Shown: positions 1 to 10,116, counted from the first letter of the stretch. The stretch is 64,000 nt of DNA from Tolypothrix sp. PCC 7712 (GCF_025860405.1 NZ_CP063785.1:806001-870000); one strand, 5' to 3'. Notes: generated from the letters alone by a model not told the origin. Numbers and translations are program-made.

Positions 1-480
1 CTCACACTGGCACGTATGGCGTTGATACTCAACTATTTCAATGGGACGCTCCACTAGTTGCGCTACAGACTGTTTTTCTACTTTTACTGCCACAGCCGCA
101 AACGCTTTTTGACCACAACAGACACAATCACTTGGACGTAAGATTTCACAACGATCTACTCTACCAAAACCCTTACGGGTCTTACCTTGATGCCCTGGTT
201 GCCCACCTGGCTTTCTTTTGGGATGATTTGATTCTTCTTGCGGTGCTGCTTTTTTGTTTTCACTCTTTTTGAGGATGTCCCCTGATGGCGGCTTAGATGA
301 GGTTTTGCTGTCTAAATCTCTGCTGACTTTTAAACGTTCTATTTCTTGCTGTAGTTCTAATACTGTTTTCTGTAATTCACCTATTACCTTGCTCTGCTCA
401 ATGATTATCTCTACCAGTTCTTGTTTCGATAACTGGTTCAAGCTTTCCCGGTCTAAATCTTGAGGCAGGTTTTGGTTCAT
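1..480 (-). CDS. IS66 family transposase, N-terminal part (partial)
   Basis: Start codon at 480 on the minus strand, preceded by GGAGGAG; the frame is open to the window edge. It encodes the leucine-rich N-terminal coiled coil (MNQNLPQDLDRESLNQL...), a basic linker with KPGGQPGHQGKTRKG, and the start of the zinc-finger region with CVCCG. It matches the N-terminus of the complete transposase at 59526-60998. Functional status is unknown because the catalytic half lies outside the window. Confidence 0.85.
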   Translation of the reverse strand, partial: MNQNLPQDLDRESLNQLSKQELVEIIIEQSKVIGELQKTVLELQQEIERLKVSRDLDSKTSSKPPSGDILKKSENKKAAPQEESNHPKRKPGGQPGHQGKTRKGFGRVDRCEILRPSDCVCCGQKAFAAVAVKVEKQSVAQLVERPIEIVEYQRHTCQCE

Positions 481-540
481 ATCTGTGATACTCCTCCTCA
501 AGCGATCCCTTTGTCAATACTCTGCCACCTGAATCCTTAC
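1..540 (-). mobile_element. IS66-family element, transposase-start end (copy 1, cut by window edge)
   Basis: This stretch is, as far as I can read, identical base for base to 60519-61058, where the complete element lies. It carries the first 160 or so codons of the transposase on the minus strand (ATG at 478-480, GGAGGAG ribosome site just upstream) and ends in the terminal repeat ACCTGAATCCTTAC at 527-540. The rest of the element is outside the window. The junction at 540/541 enters the reading frame of the next gene, so this copy interrupted it. Whether it has a target duplication cannot be seen because the other end is missing. Confidence 0.9.
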
Positions 541-571
541 TCAAAAGTTAGAAAAAGAAGGCTTCAAATGT

Positions 572-3250
572 GTGGTAATCAGCTTAGAAAAATTGGGGAC
601 TAAAGGAGTTACCCAAGAGCAGTGGTATGATACTTTAATTAAAAATATAGCAGATAACTTCGATTTACAAACAGAGCAAGTATCAACCTTATTTCAAGAC
701 AACAGACGATTAACTCCCTTAAATCTATTAAGTGATTTTTTTGAAAAAAAATTACTAGCAAAATTTGATAAAAACATTGTTACTTTCATAGATGAAATCG
801 ATACTGTTCTCAGTTTAGATTTTCCAACTGATGATTTTTTTGGATTTATTCGTTATTGTTATAATCAACGTGCTAATAACCCAAATTATGAGCGAATTAC
901 CTTTGCTTTATTAGGAGTAGCAACGCCATCTCAATTGATCAAGGATACGCGACGCACACCTTTTAATATTGGCGAAGCAATTCAATTAAATGGTTTTTCA
1001 TTCCAGGAAGCTCGACCTTTAGCTAAAGGTTTAAAAAGTAAAGTCAATGATTTGAAAATTGCCGAAGAAATTCTTCTAGAAGTACTTAAATTGACTAGTG
1101 GTCAACCATTTCTCACACAAAAGATATGTAAAATTATAGTGGATGATGAGAATGTAATTCCTAGTGATAAACAGCTAATATCTAAATGGATAAAAGAATT
1201 AGTAAAATCACGGATAATTGATAATTGGGAATTTCAAGATGAACCGCAACATTTAAGAACTATACGTGACAGGATTATTAATAGTAAAGAACCTATGGTT
1301 AAATTGCTTAAATTCTATTTAGAAATTTTGCGATACCATGATTTACCCAGTAATAACAGTCCAGAACAGAGTGAACTAGTTTTATCCGGTTTGCTAGAAG
1401 AGAAAGCTGGAAAATTAAAAGTTTATAACCTGATTTATGAATCTGTTTTTGATTCTAACTGGGTTGCTGAAATGCTTGCTGATATTAAACCTTATGAAGA
1501 AGAATTACTAGGATGGTTATCTTCTAATCGTAAAGATAAATCCTGGCTATTACTCGGTCAGAAATTACAAATAGCAATTGAATGGTGTAAAGATAAAAAT
1601 TTGGCAATTGAAGATTATCAATTCATTAATGCTAGCCAAGAATTAGAAATTGCTAATATCAAAACTAGCCAAGAATTAGAAATTGCTAATATCAAAGCTA
1701 ACCAAGAATTACAAATTGCTGAATTAGAAAATAAAATTATAAAATCTAATCGTTCTCAGCGATTATTTGCGGGAGTAACTGCAAGTCTGATGATTTTTAC
1801 TGGGGTAATTACATTTCAATTGAAGGAAAAAATTCAATCAGTATTCATTCCATACATTGAATATCCAGAGCTATTTAGCCAAGGAGAAAAGTCTTTCTTT
1901 TTGGGAAATGGTAATTATTACCAAAATCAGGGTGTCAATGCTTTCAACCGAGGCAATTATACAGAAGCAATTAACCAATTCGCCAAAGCAAAGGAAATTG
2001 ATAAAAATGATCCAGAAGGATTGATTTACTATAATAATGCCTTAGCACATAAAAAAGGAAATTATTTAACTTTAGCGGTTGCTGTACCTATTAACGCTAG
2101 AAGAGATATGGCAAAAGAAATATTGAGAGGAGTCGCACAAGCACAAGACGAATTTAATAAAAATGCAGGGCGTGGAGCAAATGATAAATTATTGAATATT
2201 GTAATTGCTGATGATAAAAATGATCCAAGCCAAGGTGAAAAAGTTGCCCAACAATTTATTAAAGATGCAAAGGTTTTAGGCGTAATTGGACACAATGGAA
2301 GCTCAGTGAGTAAAACTGCAATTGCTAAATACAAAAATGCTAATTTAGGGATGCTATCTCCAACAAGCACTAGTACAGAGTTAAGCATGAAAGAAGATAA
2401 AGTTTTTTTTAGAACCGTTCCTTCTGATGCAAAAGCTGGTGAAAAATTAGCTGAATATGCTATTAAAAATGCTATTAAGCGAGTGGTTATTTTCTATAAA
2501 GCCGACGATATATATAGTAAAAGCTTAAAGCAAGCTTTTAACACAGCGTTTGAAGCTAAAGGTGGCAAAGTTGTCCGAACTGGAAATTTAGCAGATCAAA
2601 ATTTGAATGCGTCTTATGAAGTGTATCGCAGTGTAGTTGAAGATGAAGCTGATGCAGTTGTCTTTTTCCCAAATATAGAGCTAATTTCTACCGTGATCAA
2701 CATGGCTCGAGCTCGCCAACAGCCCAAAATACAGAAAATTCTGGGGAAAAATATCCCATTATTGGGAGGAGATGCTTTGTATGGTGCAGACACTTTAACA
2801 CAAGGTCAAAAGGCTCTTGAAGGTTTAGTTCTACCGATTCCCTGGTTTCCTCAAGAATCTAATGATTCAAAAAAATTTGCGAAACAAGCTTGTAAGCAAT
2901 GGGGAGGAGGTATTAGTTGGCGTACTGCTGCTAGTTATGATGCAACTCAAGCTTTTATTCAAGCTATTTCTGAGTTAAAAAATCCTACTCGACAAACAGT
3001 AGTTGAAAAGCTCAAATCGATTAAACTCCCATCTAAGGAAACCTCAGGAGATGCACTTGCTTTTCAAGATGGTGAACGGGATAACAAACCAGTCCTTGTT
3101 CAAGTAGTTCCTGGTACTGGTGATGATTGCGTTGGTGCTCAAGGGGGTGGATATCACTTTGAAAAAGTTGATGAAAATTCATCATCATCGTCTTCTGTTG
3201 TACCCCTCACCATTCCTGATGAGGGGGTTAAGAATAAAATTGCTAACTAG
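572..3250 (+). CDS. AAA-like (AAA_35) ATPase / transmembrane / periplasmic ligand-binding fusion, 5'-truncated by IS66
   Basis: The 892-residue frame starts at a GTG but is open back to the IS66 junction at 541 ([20 protein letters not shown]), so the true N-terminus with the Walker A loop has been cut off. Visible domains in order: AAA_35-type ATPase (about 1-330) with Walker B FIDEID at 72-77; two near-identical copies of [10 protein letters not shown] (about 350-390, coiled coil); one membrane span (about 396-418); a TPR-like segment (about 445-500); and a type-1 periplasmic binding fold like branched-chain amino-acid or amide receptors (about 505-860, [15 protein letters not shown]). The tail is serine-rich. 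By inference it is a one-piece receptor: ligand sensing outside the inner membrane, an NTPase inside. The coding sequence is AT-rich compared with its neighbours. Loss of the P-loop probably makes it non-functional unless a new start restores some role. The fusion order is clear; the ligand and output are unknown. Confidence 0.75.
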   Translation: MVISLEKLGTKGVTQEQWYDTLIKNIADNFDLQTEQVSTLFQDNRRLTPLNLLSDFFEKKLLAKFDKNIVTFIDEIDTVLSLDFPTDDFFGFIRYCYNQRANNPNYERITFALLGVATPSQLIKDTRRTPFNIGEAIQLNGFSFQEARPLAKGLKSKVNDLKIAEEILLEVLKLTSGQPFLTQKICKIIVDDENVIPSDKQLISKWIKELVKSRIIDNWEFQDEPQHLRTIRDRIINSKEPMVKLLKFYLEILRYHDLPSNNSPEQSELVLSGLLEEKAGKLKVYNLIYESVFDSNWVAEMLADIKPYEEELLGWLSSNRKDKSWLLLGQKLQIAIEWCKDKNLAIEDYQFINASQELEIANIKTSQELEIANIKANQELQIAELENKIIKSNRSQRLFAGVTASLMIFTGVITFQLKEKIQSVFIPYIEYPELFSQGEKSFFLGNGNYYQNQGVNAFNRGNYTEAINQFAKAKEIDKNDPEGLIYYNNALAHKKGNYLTLAVAVPINARRDMAKEILRGVAQAQDEFNKNAGRGANDKLLNIVIADDKNDPSQGEKVAQQFIKDAKVLGVIGHNGSSVSKTAIAKYKNANLGMLSPTSTSTELSMKEDKVFFRTVPSDAKAGEKLAEYAIKNAIKRVVIFYKADDIYSKSLKQAFNTAFEAKGGKVVRTGNLADQNLNASYEVYRSVVEDEADAVVFFPNIELISTVINMARARQQPKIQKILGKNIPLLGGDALYGADTLTQGQKALEGLVLPIPWFPQESNDSKKFAKQACKQWGGGISWRTAASYDATQAFIQAISELKNPTRQTVVEKLKSIKLPSKETSGDALAFQDGERDNKPVLVQVVPGTGDDCVGAQGGGYHFEKVDENSSSSSSVVPLTIPDEGVKNKIAN

Positions 3251-5265
3251 AGATTCTGAAAATAAGCTTCTAGCGCCTCATGTACCAATTCGGTCATTGG
3301 CCTACCTTGGCTAGCTGCAGCAGCTTTCAGCTTGTCATACACCTCATGTTGCAAACTCACGCGCCGACGGGTTTTATAGGTGGCAATGGTAGTATTTTCA
3401 ATCGCCACTTCTTGTCCTTCGCTTTCTGCGGTTCTGGAGTCGGCTATAGCTTCAACTAAACCATCACTATCGTCTGTAATGTCTGACGTAGCAACAGCTT
3501 GAGCGGTGTAATTAGCTGCAAATTCGCGGATGGCATCAAAACCGACGCGATCGCAAAAATCGCCAAAGCTTTCTTCCGATGTTTTCGCCTGCTTAAAGTA
3601 AACGAAAATCGGCTCTAGCTGGGTTTCTATGTCGTTATGATGCAACCTTTCCATATAAGGCTGGGCTAACCTTGTCTGATTGGGGGAACCGCCTAACCAT
3701 ACTTGGTAGCTTTCTGGCGCACTCCCCACAAAAGCCAATTCCGCCATGTAAGGACGAGCGCAACCATTAGGACAGCCTGTCATCCTTACCACAAACTCTT
3801 CATTTTGTAAACCAACTTTATCCAAAACTGTGCCAATCCGTTCTAAAATGCCAGGAATAGCGCGTTCTGATTCGGTAATAGCCAAACCGCAAGTTGGTAA
3901 AGCTGGGCAAGCCATTGCCAGCCTTTCTAAGCGGGCAATTTTGCTGGGATCGGAGTTAACACCGCGACGGTCAAGAATGTCTTGAATGGCTGCTTTATCT
4001 GCTGGTGCAATTTCGTAGAAAATCAGGTTTTGGTGCGCTGTGAGGCGAATGGGCAAGTTAAATCGCTCAACGATTTCCCTTAAGGCAGTTTTCAGTTGAA
4101 ACGAACCTTCGTCTTTTACCCGACCGTTATCTATAGAAAGCCCTAAGAACAGCTTGCCATCACCTTGTTCATGCCATCCCAGGAAGTCATAATATTTAAA
4201 TTCTGGCAGTTCCTTAAAGGGAGCGATCGCTTTGCCAAAATATTCTTCGACTTTGGCGCGGAACTTTTCTACACCCCAATCGTGCAGTAAATATTTTAAT
4301 CGGGCGTGACGGCGATCAGAGCGATCGCCATAATCTCTTTGAGTGGCAACAATTGCTTTGACTATTTCGTAAACATCGTCTTTGTCCACATAGCCAATGG
4401 GATCTGCCAGCCTAGCGAAGGTTTCTTCTTTGTTATGTGTTCTGCCTAAGCCACCACCAGCAAATACGTTAAATCCTTCGAGTTCACCTTTTTCATTGGT
4501 AATTACAACTAAGGTGAGGTCTTGGGAATATAAATCAATGGAATTATCCCCTGGCACTGTCACGCTCACTTTAAACTTGCGCGGCATATAGTAGGTGCCA
4601 TAGATGGGTTCTTCAGAATTGCTGATGAGTGTCCCATTACTATCGCGTTGTCTTGCGGCTTTTAATTCTGGGCTTTCTTCCGCACTAATTGCCTTTTCAC
4701 CATCTAGCCAAATTTCGTAATAAGCACCAGTTTGAGGCGACAATAAGTCAGCAATATTTTGGGCATATTCCCAAGCGTACTGGTATTCTGGACGATTCTT
4801 CCAAGGAACTGGCGGTGCCATGACGTTGCGGTTGATATCGCCACAAGCGCCCAAGGTGGAACCGAGATTTTTCACAATAGTAGCGATCGCAGTTTTGAGA
4901 TTCTTCTTTAAAATCCCATGTAACTGAAACCCTTGACGGGTAGTTGCTCGCAAGGTGTGGTTACCATATTCATCAGATAGCTTATCCAAAGCTAGATATA
5001 GCTGCGGCGGTACTAAACCACCAGGATTTTTTGTCCGCAGCATAAACTGGTAATCTTTCTCCTGCCCCTTGACGCGATTATCACGGTTATCTTGTTGATA
5101 AGACCCGTGAAACTTCAGTAACTGCACTGCGTCTTCGCTAAAGTGAGTCGTATCCTGAAGTACTTCGGTGGCTACAGGTTCACGCAAAAAATTACTATTT
5201 TCCTTGATTCCTTCGACTTTGGAAGGCTTACGGCTTGCTATCGGGGAAGGAGGAGATTTAACCAT
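3247..5265 (-). CDS. sir: Ferredoxin-dependent assimilatory sulfite reductase with C-terminal RHH-like tail
   Basis: 672 residues. The enzyme reduces sulfite to sulfide with electrons from ferredoxin, using siroheme coupled to a 4Fe-4S cluster, in the cytoplasm. The two cysteine motifs that hold the coupled cofactor are present: ACPALPTC (about residue 450) and GCPNGCARP (about 494). The duplicated ferredoxin-like and catalytic halves seen in nitrite/sulfite reductases fill about 30-590. After residue 590 comes an acidic linker and then about 40 residues ([15 protein letters not shown]...[12 protein letters not shown]) that look like a ribbon-helix-helix DNA-binding domain. From memory, cyanobacterial enzymes are usually nearer 635 residues, so this tail is extra. 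Its stop codon TAG shares the palindrome CTAG with the stop of the convergent upstream-located gene. Identity as sulfite rather than nitrite reductase rests on overall sequence recognition. Confidence 0.9.
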   Translation of the reverse strand: MVKSPPSPIASRKPSKVEGIKENSNFLREPVATEVLQDTTHFSEDAVQLLKFHGSYQQDNRDNRVKGQEKDYQFMLRTKNPGGLVPPQLYLALDKLSDEYGNHTLRATTRQGFQLHGILKKNLKTAIATIVKNLGSTLGACGDINRNVMAPPVPWKNRPEYQYAWEYAQNIADLLSPQTGAYYEIWLDGEKAISAEESPELKAARQRDSNGTLISNSEEPIYGTYYMPRKFKVSVTVPGDNSIDLYSQDLTLVVITNEKGELEGFNVFAGGGLGRTHNKEETFARLADPIGYVDKDDVYEIVKAIVATQRDYGDRSDRRHARLKYLLHDWGVEKFRAKVEEYFGKAIAPFKELPEFKYYDFLGWHEQGDGKLFLGLSIDNGRVKDEGSFQLKTALREIVERFNLPIRLTAHQNLIFYEIAPADKAAIQDILDRRGVNSDPSKIARLERLAMACPALPTCGLAITESERAIPGILERIGTVLDKVGLQNEEFVVRMTGCPNGCARPYMAELAFVGSAPESYQVWLGGSPNQTRLAQPYMERLHHNDIETQLEPIFVYFKQAKTSEESFGDFCDRVGFDAIREFAANYTAQAVATSDITDDSDGLVEAIADSRTAESEGQEVAIENTTIATYKTRRRVSLQHEVYDKLKAAAASQGRPMTELVHEALEAYFQNL

Positions 5266-5572
5266 TAGAGTTGTAGACTATTCTGAATAAGGCATCAGTA
5301 GAGGCCGAAGTTGCAAATTTAAAAGCACTTATTCGGCAAGATGATCCCCGGATATCCGGTCGAAATTAGGGGGAATATTTAATTTTAACATAGCAAAAAG
5401 CTGGCTTTGTCAGTGATGTAACACTCCACAAAACCAGCATACATATATTTCGGTAATCAGGGAACCAGTAAAAAATAGTGATTTCCCTGGGTCTCAATAT
5501 TTGTTCAGTTTAGGGAATCAGAGGAATTTTTCCTTTCTCCTTTCACCTTTTCCCCTTCCCCTCTATAGTTTG
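5266..5572. promoter_or_regulatory. sir upstream region with two inverted repeats
   Basis: About 300 bp lie between the start of the sulfite reductase gene and the end of the gene behind it. They hold a perfect 12-bp palindrome CCGGATATCCGG at 5348-5359, some 85 bp upstream of the start codon, which could be an operator. They also hold a hairpin at 5400-5438 (arms GCTGGCTTTGT and ACAAAACCAGC, one mismatch), which could end transcription from the gene at 5573-6109. Neither assignment is proven; no regulator consensus was recognised. Confidence 0.3.
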
Positions 5573-6109
5573 TTATCTAAAGCGATAACCCAAACCACCT
5601 TGGATACTAACAGCAGAAGCAGGGCTATTTTGGTAAGTCTTCATACCTACGGTAGCATTACTGTAGATCAAAAAGTTTTTAGCAACTTCCGACTCTACAC
5701 CAGCAGTTAGCGCTACTCCATCTCTGTCACCCAGGGGAGTTTGTTTACCATTAGCTTCGACAAAAGAATAACCAGCACCTAAAAAGACGTTAGTTCCTTT
5801 AGCAATTGGTGCGTCTACGGAAACTTGAGGGATGATTGCTGTCGTCTGATCTGTAAATAGGATTTGTGTACGTGCAGAAAATGGAGTGGGGCCCAATTTT
5901 AAACGTCCGCTAACGTTACCACCAAATTGAGCATCCTGACCAACTTGTCCGCCATTAGTGACACCACCTGCAACACCCGCACCGATATAGCTAGCATCAG
6001 TACCTTTTTGTGTTTGTGCAGATGCTTGTCCAGCATTTAAAAAAAGTGGAGCTACTACTAAAGAAGACAATGCAGAAATTGTCACAAAAGATTTAACAAT
6101 ACCTTTCAT
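5573..6109 (-). CDS. Secreted/outer-membrane beta-barrel-like protein
   Basis: About 178 residues from the ATG at 6109; a longer frame starts at 6163 but the signal peptide begins here (MKGIVKSFVTISALSSL...GQASAQ). After the cleavage site the chain is rich in glycine and alternates polar and hydrophobic residues in short strands, ending in GGLGYRFR. A C-terminal aromatic strand ending in F-x is typical of outer-membrane barrels. By inference it is a small porin-like or OmpA-like barrel. No specific family was recognised and no neighbour indicates a pathway. Confidence 0.6.
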   Translation of the reverse strand: MKGIVKSFVTISALSSLVVAPLFLNAGQASAQTQKGTDASYIGAGVAGGVTNGGQVGQDAQFGGNVSGRLKLGPTPFSARTQILFTDQTTAIIPQVSVDAPIAKGTNVFLGAGYSFVEANGKQTPLGDRDGVALTAGVESEVAKNFLIYSNATVGMKTYQNSPASAVSIQGGLGYRFR

Positions 6110-6776
6110 AATCTTGCCCAAAAATTGTGAATTATGCTGATAAATTATTAGTCGCAAACTCACAATAAAGGTTCCAATTATTTGGCAATTTATATTGAAT
6201 CATTGTTGCCATTAATGCATATAACTTTAGTCATGGTATTTATTTGCTTTTTATGTAAAAGATTTATAATTACAAAACATTTTCCCTCTGTCCGGGATTT
6301 TTACCAAAACATAGACGGTTTTTCAACTGGCACAATAATTAGCAAGACAAATTATCTAATACCAATTTAATGTAATGTGAAGTTGCACATATCCTGATCC
6401 CCCTAAATCCCCCTTTTTAAGGGGGAATTTGATTCTTTTCCCCCTCTTTTTTAAGGGGGGTTAGGGGGGATCGAATTTTATGCAGCTTTATAAAGAATTG
6501 GTATAATTTGAGTTTACTTGACTAACCCATTACCAGATACAGCACTTTTGAAGTAATTGAGTTACATCATGAGTAATGAGTAGAAAATTTACTTATTAAT
6601 CACTACTTATTACTCATTACTCTTTTCAATTAGTTGCTGTACCTCATAAACATCGAATCTGCTGTAAATAGGTTATTTTTACAGAGAATGAAATCATCGG
6701 TTGTAGCAGCTATTGCAACAAGCTCTAGAGGGAATATATAAAGTAAAGTTTTGGGAGCTTCTATGGAGACTAAACA
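6110..6776. other. Intergenic region with a MITE-like repeat
   Basis: There is no convincing gene in these 667 bp. The centre is a palindromic repeat (6359-6504, separate entry). The rest is AT-rich and includes a run of near-repeats of tactcattactc around 6570-6622. The promoter of the ADP-ribosylglycohydrolase gene must lie at its right end. Confidence 0.4.
6359..6504. repeat. MITE-like palindromic element with ATACCAATT ends
   Basis: Terminal inverted repeats ATACCAATT (6359-6367) and AATTGGTAT (6496-6504) enclose a nested palindrome made of GATCCCCCTAAATCCCCC and GGGGGGTTAGGGGGGATC. No coding capacity. Structures of this kind (AATTGGTAT ends around runs of C and G) are widespread in Nostocales and behave like non-autonomous elements. 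The family name is not known to me. Confidence 0.55.
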
Positions 6777-7718
6777 ATGCTAACCGCTGCAAAAACATTG
6801 TCTGGTTTGATGGGTTTATGTGTCGGTGATGCGTTGGGTGTGCCGGTGGAGTTTACCAGCCGCGCCGAACGGGTACAATCTCCAGTTACGAAGATGCTAG
6901 GTTATGGCACATGGAATCAACCGCCTGGAACTTGGTCAGATGATAGTTCTTTGACATTTTGTTTGGCAGAAACTCTTTGTCGCGGGTATTCCTTAGATGC
7001 TATAGCCAATTCCTTCTGGCGCTGGTACAAGCAAGCTTACTGGACTCCCCGTGGTGAACTCTTTGATATCGGACATACCACCCATGCCGCGATTATGCGC
7101 TTAAAGCAGGGTATTTTGCCCCGGGAAGCAGGGGGAAAAATTGAAAATACCAATGGTAATGGTTCGTTGATGAGAATCCTGCCAATGGCTTATTGTCACA
7201 AGATACTCACCTTCAGCGAATTAATTGCGCGGGTACATGATGTTTCTGCAATTACCCATGCCCATGCGCGATCGCTAATGGCTTGTGGTATTTATATCAC
7301 TATTGCCGTTGCCTTACTCGAAGGATCTGACCCGCAAACGGCTTATTTGCAAAGCTTACACAAGCTGGAGCCAATTTACTCACAGCGCGAATATTTATTA
7401 GAAAAACACCATTTTGCCAGAATCTACAGTGGCACAATTGCTCAGTTACCAGTAGAAGAGATTAATTCTGGCGGCTATGTGATTGATACCCTAGAAGCTG
7501 CGCTGTGGTGCTTCTTAAATAGTTCTTCCTACTCACAAGCGGTATTAACAGCAGTGAACTTAGGCGGAGATACTGACACCACCGCCGCCGTTACTGGTGG
7601 GTTAGCAGGAATTTACTACGGGGTAGAAAATATCCCCCAAGCATGGGTTAATCAAATCGCCCGCAAACAAGACATTATTAACTTAGCTACCCGGTTTGCG
7701 GCTGCTGTTTATAGTTAG
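6777..7718 (+). CDS. ADP-ribosylglycohydrolase (DraG family)
   Basis: 313 residues, a usual length for the family. These enzymes remove ADP-ribose from proteins or related substrates using two magnesium ions. The metal-binding signatures are visible: GLCVGDALGVPVEF at the N-terminus, WSDDSSLTF near residue 60 and GGDTDTTAAVTGG near 262. NGNGSLMRILP and SAITHAHARS in the middle also fit. No DraT partner lies nearby, so its substrate cannot be inferred; many cyanobacteria have such genes unrelated to nitrogenase control. It stands alone on the plus strand. Confidence 0.9.
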   Translation: MLTAAKTLSGLMGLCVGDALGVPVEFTSRAERVQSPVTKMLGYGTWNQPPGTWSDDSSLTFCLAETLCRGYSLDAIANSFWRWYKQAYWTPRGELFDIGHTTHAAIMRLKQGILPREAGGKIENTNGNGSLMRILPMAYCHKILTFSELIARVHDVSAITHAHARSLMACGIYITIAVALLEGSDPQTAYLQSLHKLEPIYSQREYLLEKHHFARIYSGTIAQLPVEEINSGGYVIDTLEAALWCFLNSSSYSQAVLTAVNLGGDTDTTAAVTGGLAGIYYGVENIPQAWVNQIARKQDIINLATRFAAAVYS

Positions 7719-7740
7719 GGGAGAGAATCAACAGCCGTAG

Positions 7741-7797
7741 AGACGCGATTAATCGCGTCTGCAAAAGAGTCGGACAGACGCGATTAATCGCGTCTGT
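7741..7797. repeat. Two copies of a perfect 20-bp palindrome
   Basis: AGACGCGATTAATCGCGTCT occurs at 7741-7760 and again inside a 24-bp palindrome at 7774-7797. A third copy lies at 40791-40810. It sits between convergent genes here. It is a dispersed palindrome; a role as a transcription stop or protein site is possible but not shown. Confidence 0.7.
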
Positions 7798-7831
7798 ACA
7801 AGAGTAATTTTCTCCCTTATCTCTCATATCT

Positions 7832-7868
7832 CAGTCCCCAGTCCCCAGTCCCCAGTCCCCAGTCCCCA
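7832..7868. repeat. STRR: tandem CAGTCCC heptamers
   Basis: Five consecutive copies of the heptamer CAGTCCC, a short tandemly repeated repetitive sequence of the type known in filamentous cyanobacteria. It lies just past the stop codon of the minus-strand HTH gene. Confidence 0.8.
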
Positions 7869-7875
7869 ATCCCCC

Positions 7876-8934
7876 CTAAACAGGAGATAAAGAATACACC
7901 TGACCATCAATTAACAGCCTTGTAATACCTTTAGCTTGAAGATGAGTCCGAGCCTTTTGCAGCATTTTACTATCAGGGACTTTAATCACGCGATCGCGCT
8001 TGGTAGAAAAGCGCTTGGCTACGCGGTGATTATCGAATATTGGTAGTGTTCTTTGCTGGGTTTCTAAGCTCGGAATTTGTCCCAAATCGCCAAAGTCTTT
8101 CAACGGACGGGTAATCAATTCTGATGACCTGTCGATGACCAAATAGCAGGTTTTAGGCAAGTGCGCTGAAGACAATGGTAAAACTTGGACTGGTGCTTCA
8201 CCTGGTCTGCGCCTTGTGACTAGAGGTCTTGATTCCTCAAAATCATATTCCTCATCGTCATCCTCGAAGTCATCATCTTCTAAATCGTCATCCAAATCGT
8301 CCAAATCTTCAGACTCATCTAGCAAGTCTTCGCCTAGCATTTGAGCTAAAACGTTAGCTTCTGGACGTTCATCCTCTAACAATGGGCTAGAAATACTTGC
8401 AGGTTCTTGCCGCTTGGGAGTGGGAAGAATGGGCATTTCCGGCGGTTTAGGGCTGGGAATGCTGACGATTTCTGGTAATTTCTTGGTGGGTAAAATCTCT
8501 AGCTGCTCTGCTGCTGGAGGCTCTAGTGTTCCTTCTGCAGAAGAGCGTCGCCGTACCCGCCTGATAGGAGGAGCTATATCCCGACTATCCCTGTCCTCAG
8601 ACTTCGCTACTATTGGTTCTGGCTCAACTTTCGGTAACTCTACAGGGCGACTTTCTGCGTGAGGAATGTCTATTTCTGGCTGTGGTTTACTCAACAGTGG
8701 TAACTGTTCATAGTTTACCTGCGCCCTACCCTCGGGAGTTCTCGCAGCACGTTTTAAAGAAACGAGATATTCATACTCGTCTTCTGGTAACGTACTTTTG
8801 AGCAGGCGACTAATTGTCGAGTTACTAACGTCATAGCGCTCTGCCAAAGTTGAGGTGGTTTCGGCAGTCTCTCGATATAACTTAAGAATTTCTTGTTTGT
8901 CAGAATCTGTTAATTTTCTCACGGTAGACACCAA
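7876..8934 (-). CDS. HTH protein with acidic linker, unknown function
   Basis: 352 residues. The first 50 form a transposase-like helix-turn-helix (DSDKQEILKLYRETAETTSTLAERYDVS, then NSTISRLLK). Next comes a proline-rich linker and a strongly acidic stretch around 200-230 (DDLDDDLEDDDFEDDDEEYDF). A compact C-terminal domain of about 100 residues follows (LPKTCYLVIDRSSELITRPLKDF ... GQVYSLSPV). The architecture suggests a DNA-binding regulator or nucleoid protein. It lies 9 bp downstream of the membrane-protein gene at 8944-9795 and is probably cotranscribed with it. I do not recognise a named family. Confidence 0.65.
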   Translation of the reverse strand: MVSTVRKLTDSDKQEILKLYRETAETTSTLAERYDVSNSTISRLLKSTLPEDEYEYLVSLKRAARTPEGRAQVNYEQLPLLSKPQPEIDIPHAESRPVELPKVEPEPIVAKSEDRDSRDIAPPIRRVRRRSSAEGTLEPPAAEQLEILPTKKLPEIVSIPSPKPPEMPILPTPKRQEPASISSPLLEDERPEANVLAQMLGEDLLDESEDLDDLDDDLEDDDFEDDDEEYDFEESRPLVTRRRPGEAPVQVLPLSSAHLPKTCYLVIDRSSELITRPLKDFGDLGQIPSLETQQRTLPIFDNHRVAKRFSTKRDRVIKVPDSKMLQKARTHLQAKGITRLLIDGQVYSLSPV

Positions 8935-8943
8935 AAATCTTTT

Positions 8944-9795
8944 TTATGCTCGTTTGCGTCCGCGTTCCCGCCGCGAGCGGCTCAATGATGCCTCATATTC
9001 TAGAGCAGCGCCCATACCAAATAAAACTCCACTAAAAACCCAAAACACTTCTAATATTTCTCCACTTTGATAATTGGGACCTTGGGCGTATTTAAACCAC
9101 ATATCTGCAATGTATAGCGAAAACGCTGCGGCTGCAATCATTCTCCAAGACTGGGCAACTTTTCCTCCCCAAAAGGCTAGTAGCAAGGTAGTAGCAATAA
9201 TGAGAATAGCTACATCGCTAACGATGTAAAACCAATTCAATACCGTGCCTAGCAAATCCAGAGGTTTTGGCTGTTGCAGAGAAATCCACCAAGCTAACAA
9301 ACTGCCAAACACGCCAATAGCTAAGACAACTAGCCATTGCCATTTTTCGAGATTGATTCGCCTGTGAGCCGCTGCTAAAATCATGCCTGTACCAAGACAC
9401 AGATACGTTACTACAAAAAACACATCACCAATAGAAACATCCGGTTCTTCTTTTAAGATTATTTCCGTATAACCGAAAAATATCCCCCCCAGGAAATAAG
9501 ACAGCATACCTATGCCAATAGCGAGCCAAACATTTCGACCACTGACAATTTTTTGGCTACGCCAATTCCTCAAGCATAAGATACCGGCACCCAGGTAAGC
9601 TAACGCTTCAAAAATATTTGTACCAATTACATACCATTCAGCACGACTTTCTACGCCATCTGCACCCGGAACTTTAGCACTAAACAATAAAAAGTATAAC
9701 AGTGCTAGTACAGCCCAGCCAATGCTCGCTAAGACTATATTTCCTGTATTGAAAATAGATTTAGAACGCTGGGAGCTTTCGTAAGAACTACTCAT
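8944..9795 (-). CDS. Eight-span integral membrane protein, unknown function
   Basis: 283 residues with about eight hydrophobic helices spread evenly from residue 18 to 268 and a basic C-terminus (SRSRRERGRKRA). The spans carry several aromatic and charged residues (GGIFFGYTE, WFKYAQGPNY). There is no signal peptide. It is the first gene of a pair with the HTH protein, separated by 9 bp, so the two may act together, for example as a membrane sensor and a DNA-binding partner; that is inference only. No transporter family was recognised. Confidence 0.65.
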   Translation of the reverse strand: MSSSYESSQRSKSIFNTGNIVLASIGWAVLALLYFLLFSAKVPGADGVESRAEWYVIGTNIFEALAYLGAGILCLRNWRSQKIVSGRNVWLAIGIGMLSYFLGGIFFGYTEIILKEEPDVSIGDVFFVVTYLCLGTGMILAAAHRRINLEKWQWLVVLAIGVFGSLLAWWISLQQPKPLDLLGTVLNWFYIVSDVAILIIATTLLLAFWGGKVAQSWRMIAAAAFSLYIADMWFKYAQGPNYQSGEILEVFWVFSGVLFGMGAALEYEASLSRSRRERGRKRA

Positions 9796-10116
9796 AATAT
9801 GACTTGTTTATGTAAACACACTTTGGCAGGATTTTGACTTATATAACTGTGTGAGAAGCTTTTGTACTGAAAATCAACTAGTACAGCATGGTGGAAATAG
9901 AACTCGTAAGAGTAGCTGTCTAGTATCTACAAAACAGCCAAAAAGCTCAAAATATAGGCTTTTGAACGCCAATTACTACAATGCGGCGCACCCGCACCAA
10001 GCAATGGCTACTTTTGACTTCCGCACAGATGTACTAGTCAATTGCTCTACCAAACAATGCATAATTAAATGCCAAGAGCAACTATCCCTGGCAATATTTT
10101 TCCCACTTTGTTAATG
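9796..10116. other. Intergenic, no feature recognised
   Basis: Upstream of the minus-strand membrane-protein gene and downstream of the end of the 219-residue gene. A short plus-strand open frame exists but has no ribosome site or recognisable sequence. I see no RNA gene or repeat. Confidence 0.3.

Noticed and set aside
9851..10114. 87-codon plus-strand frame
   Set aside because: No ribosome site, odd amino-acid composition, no domain; most likely chance.
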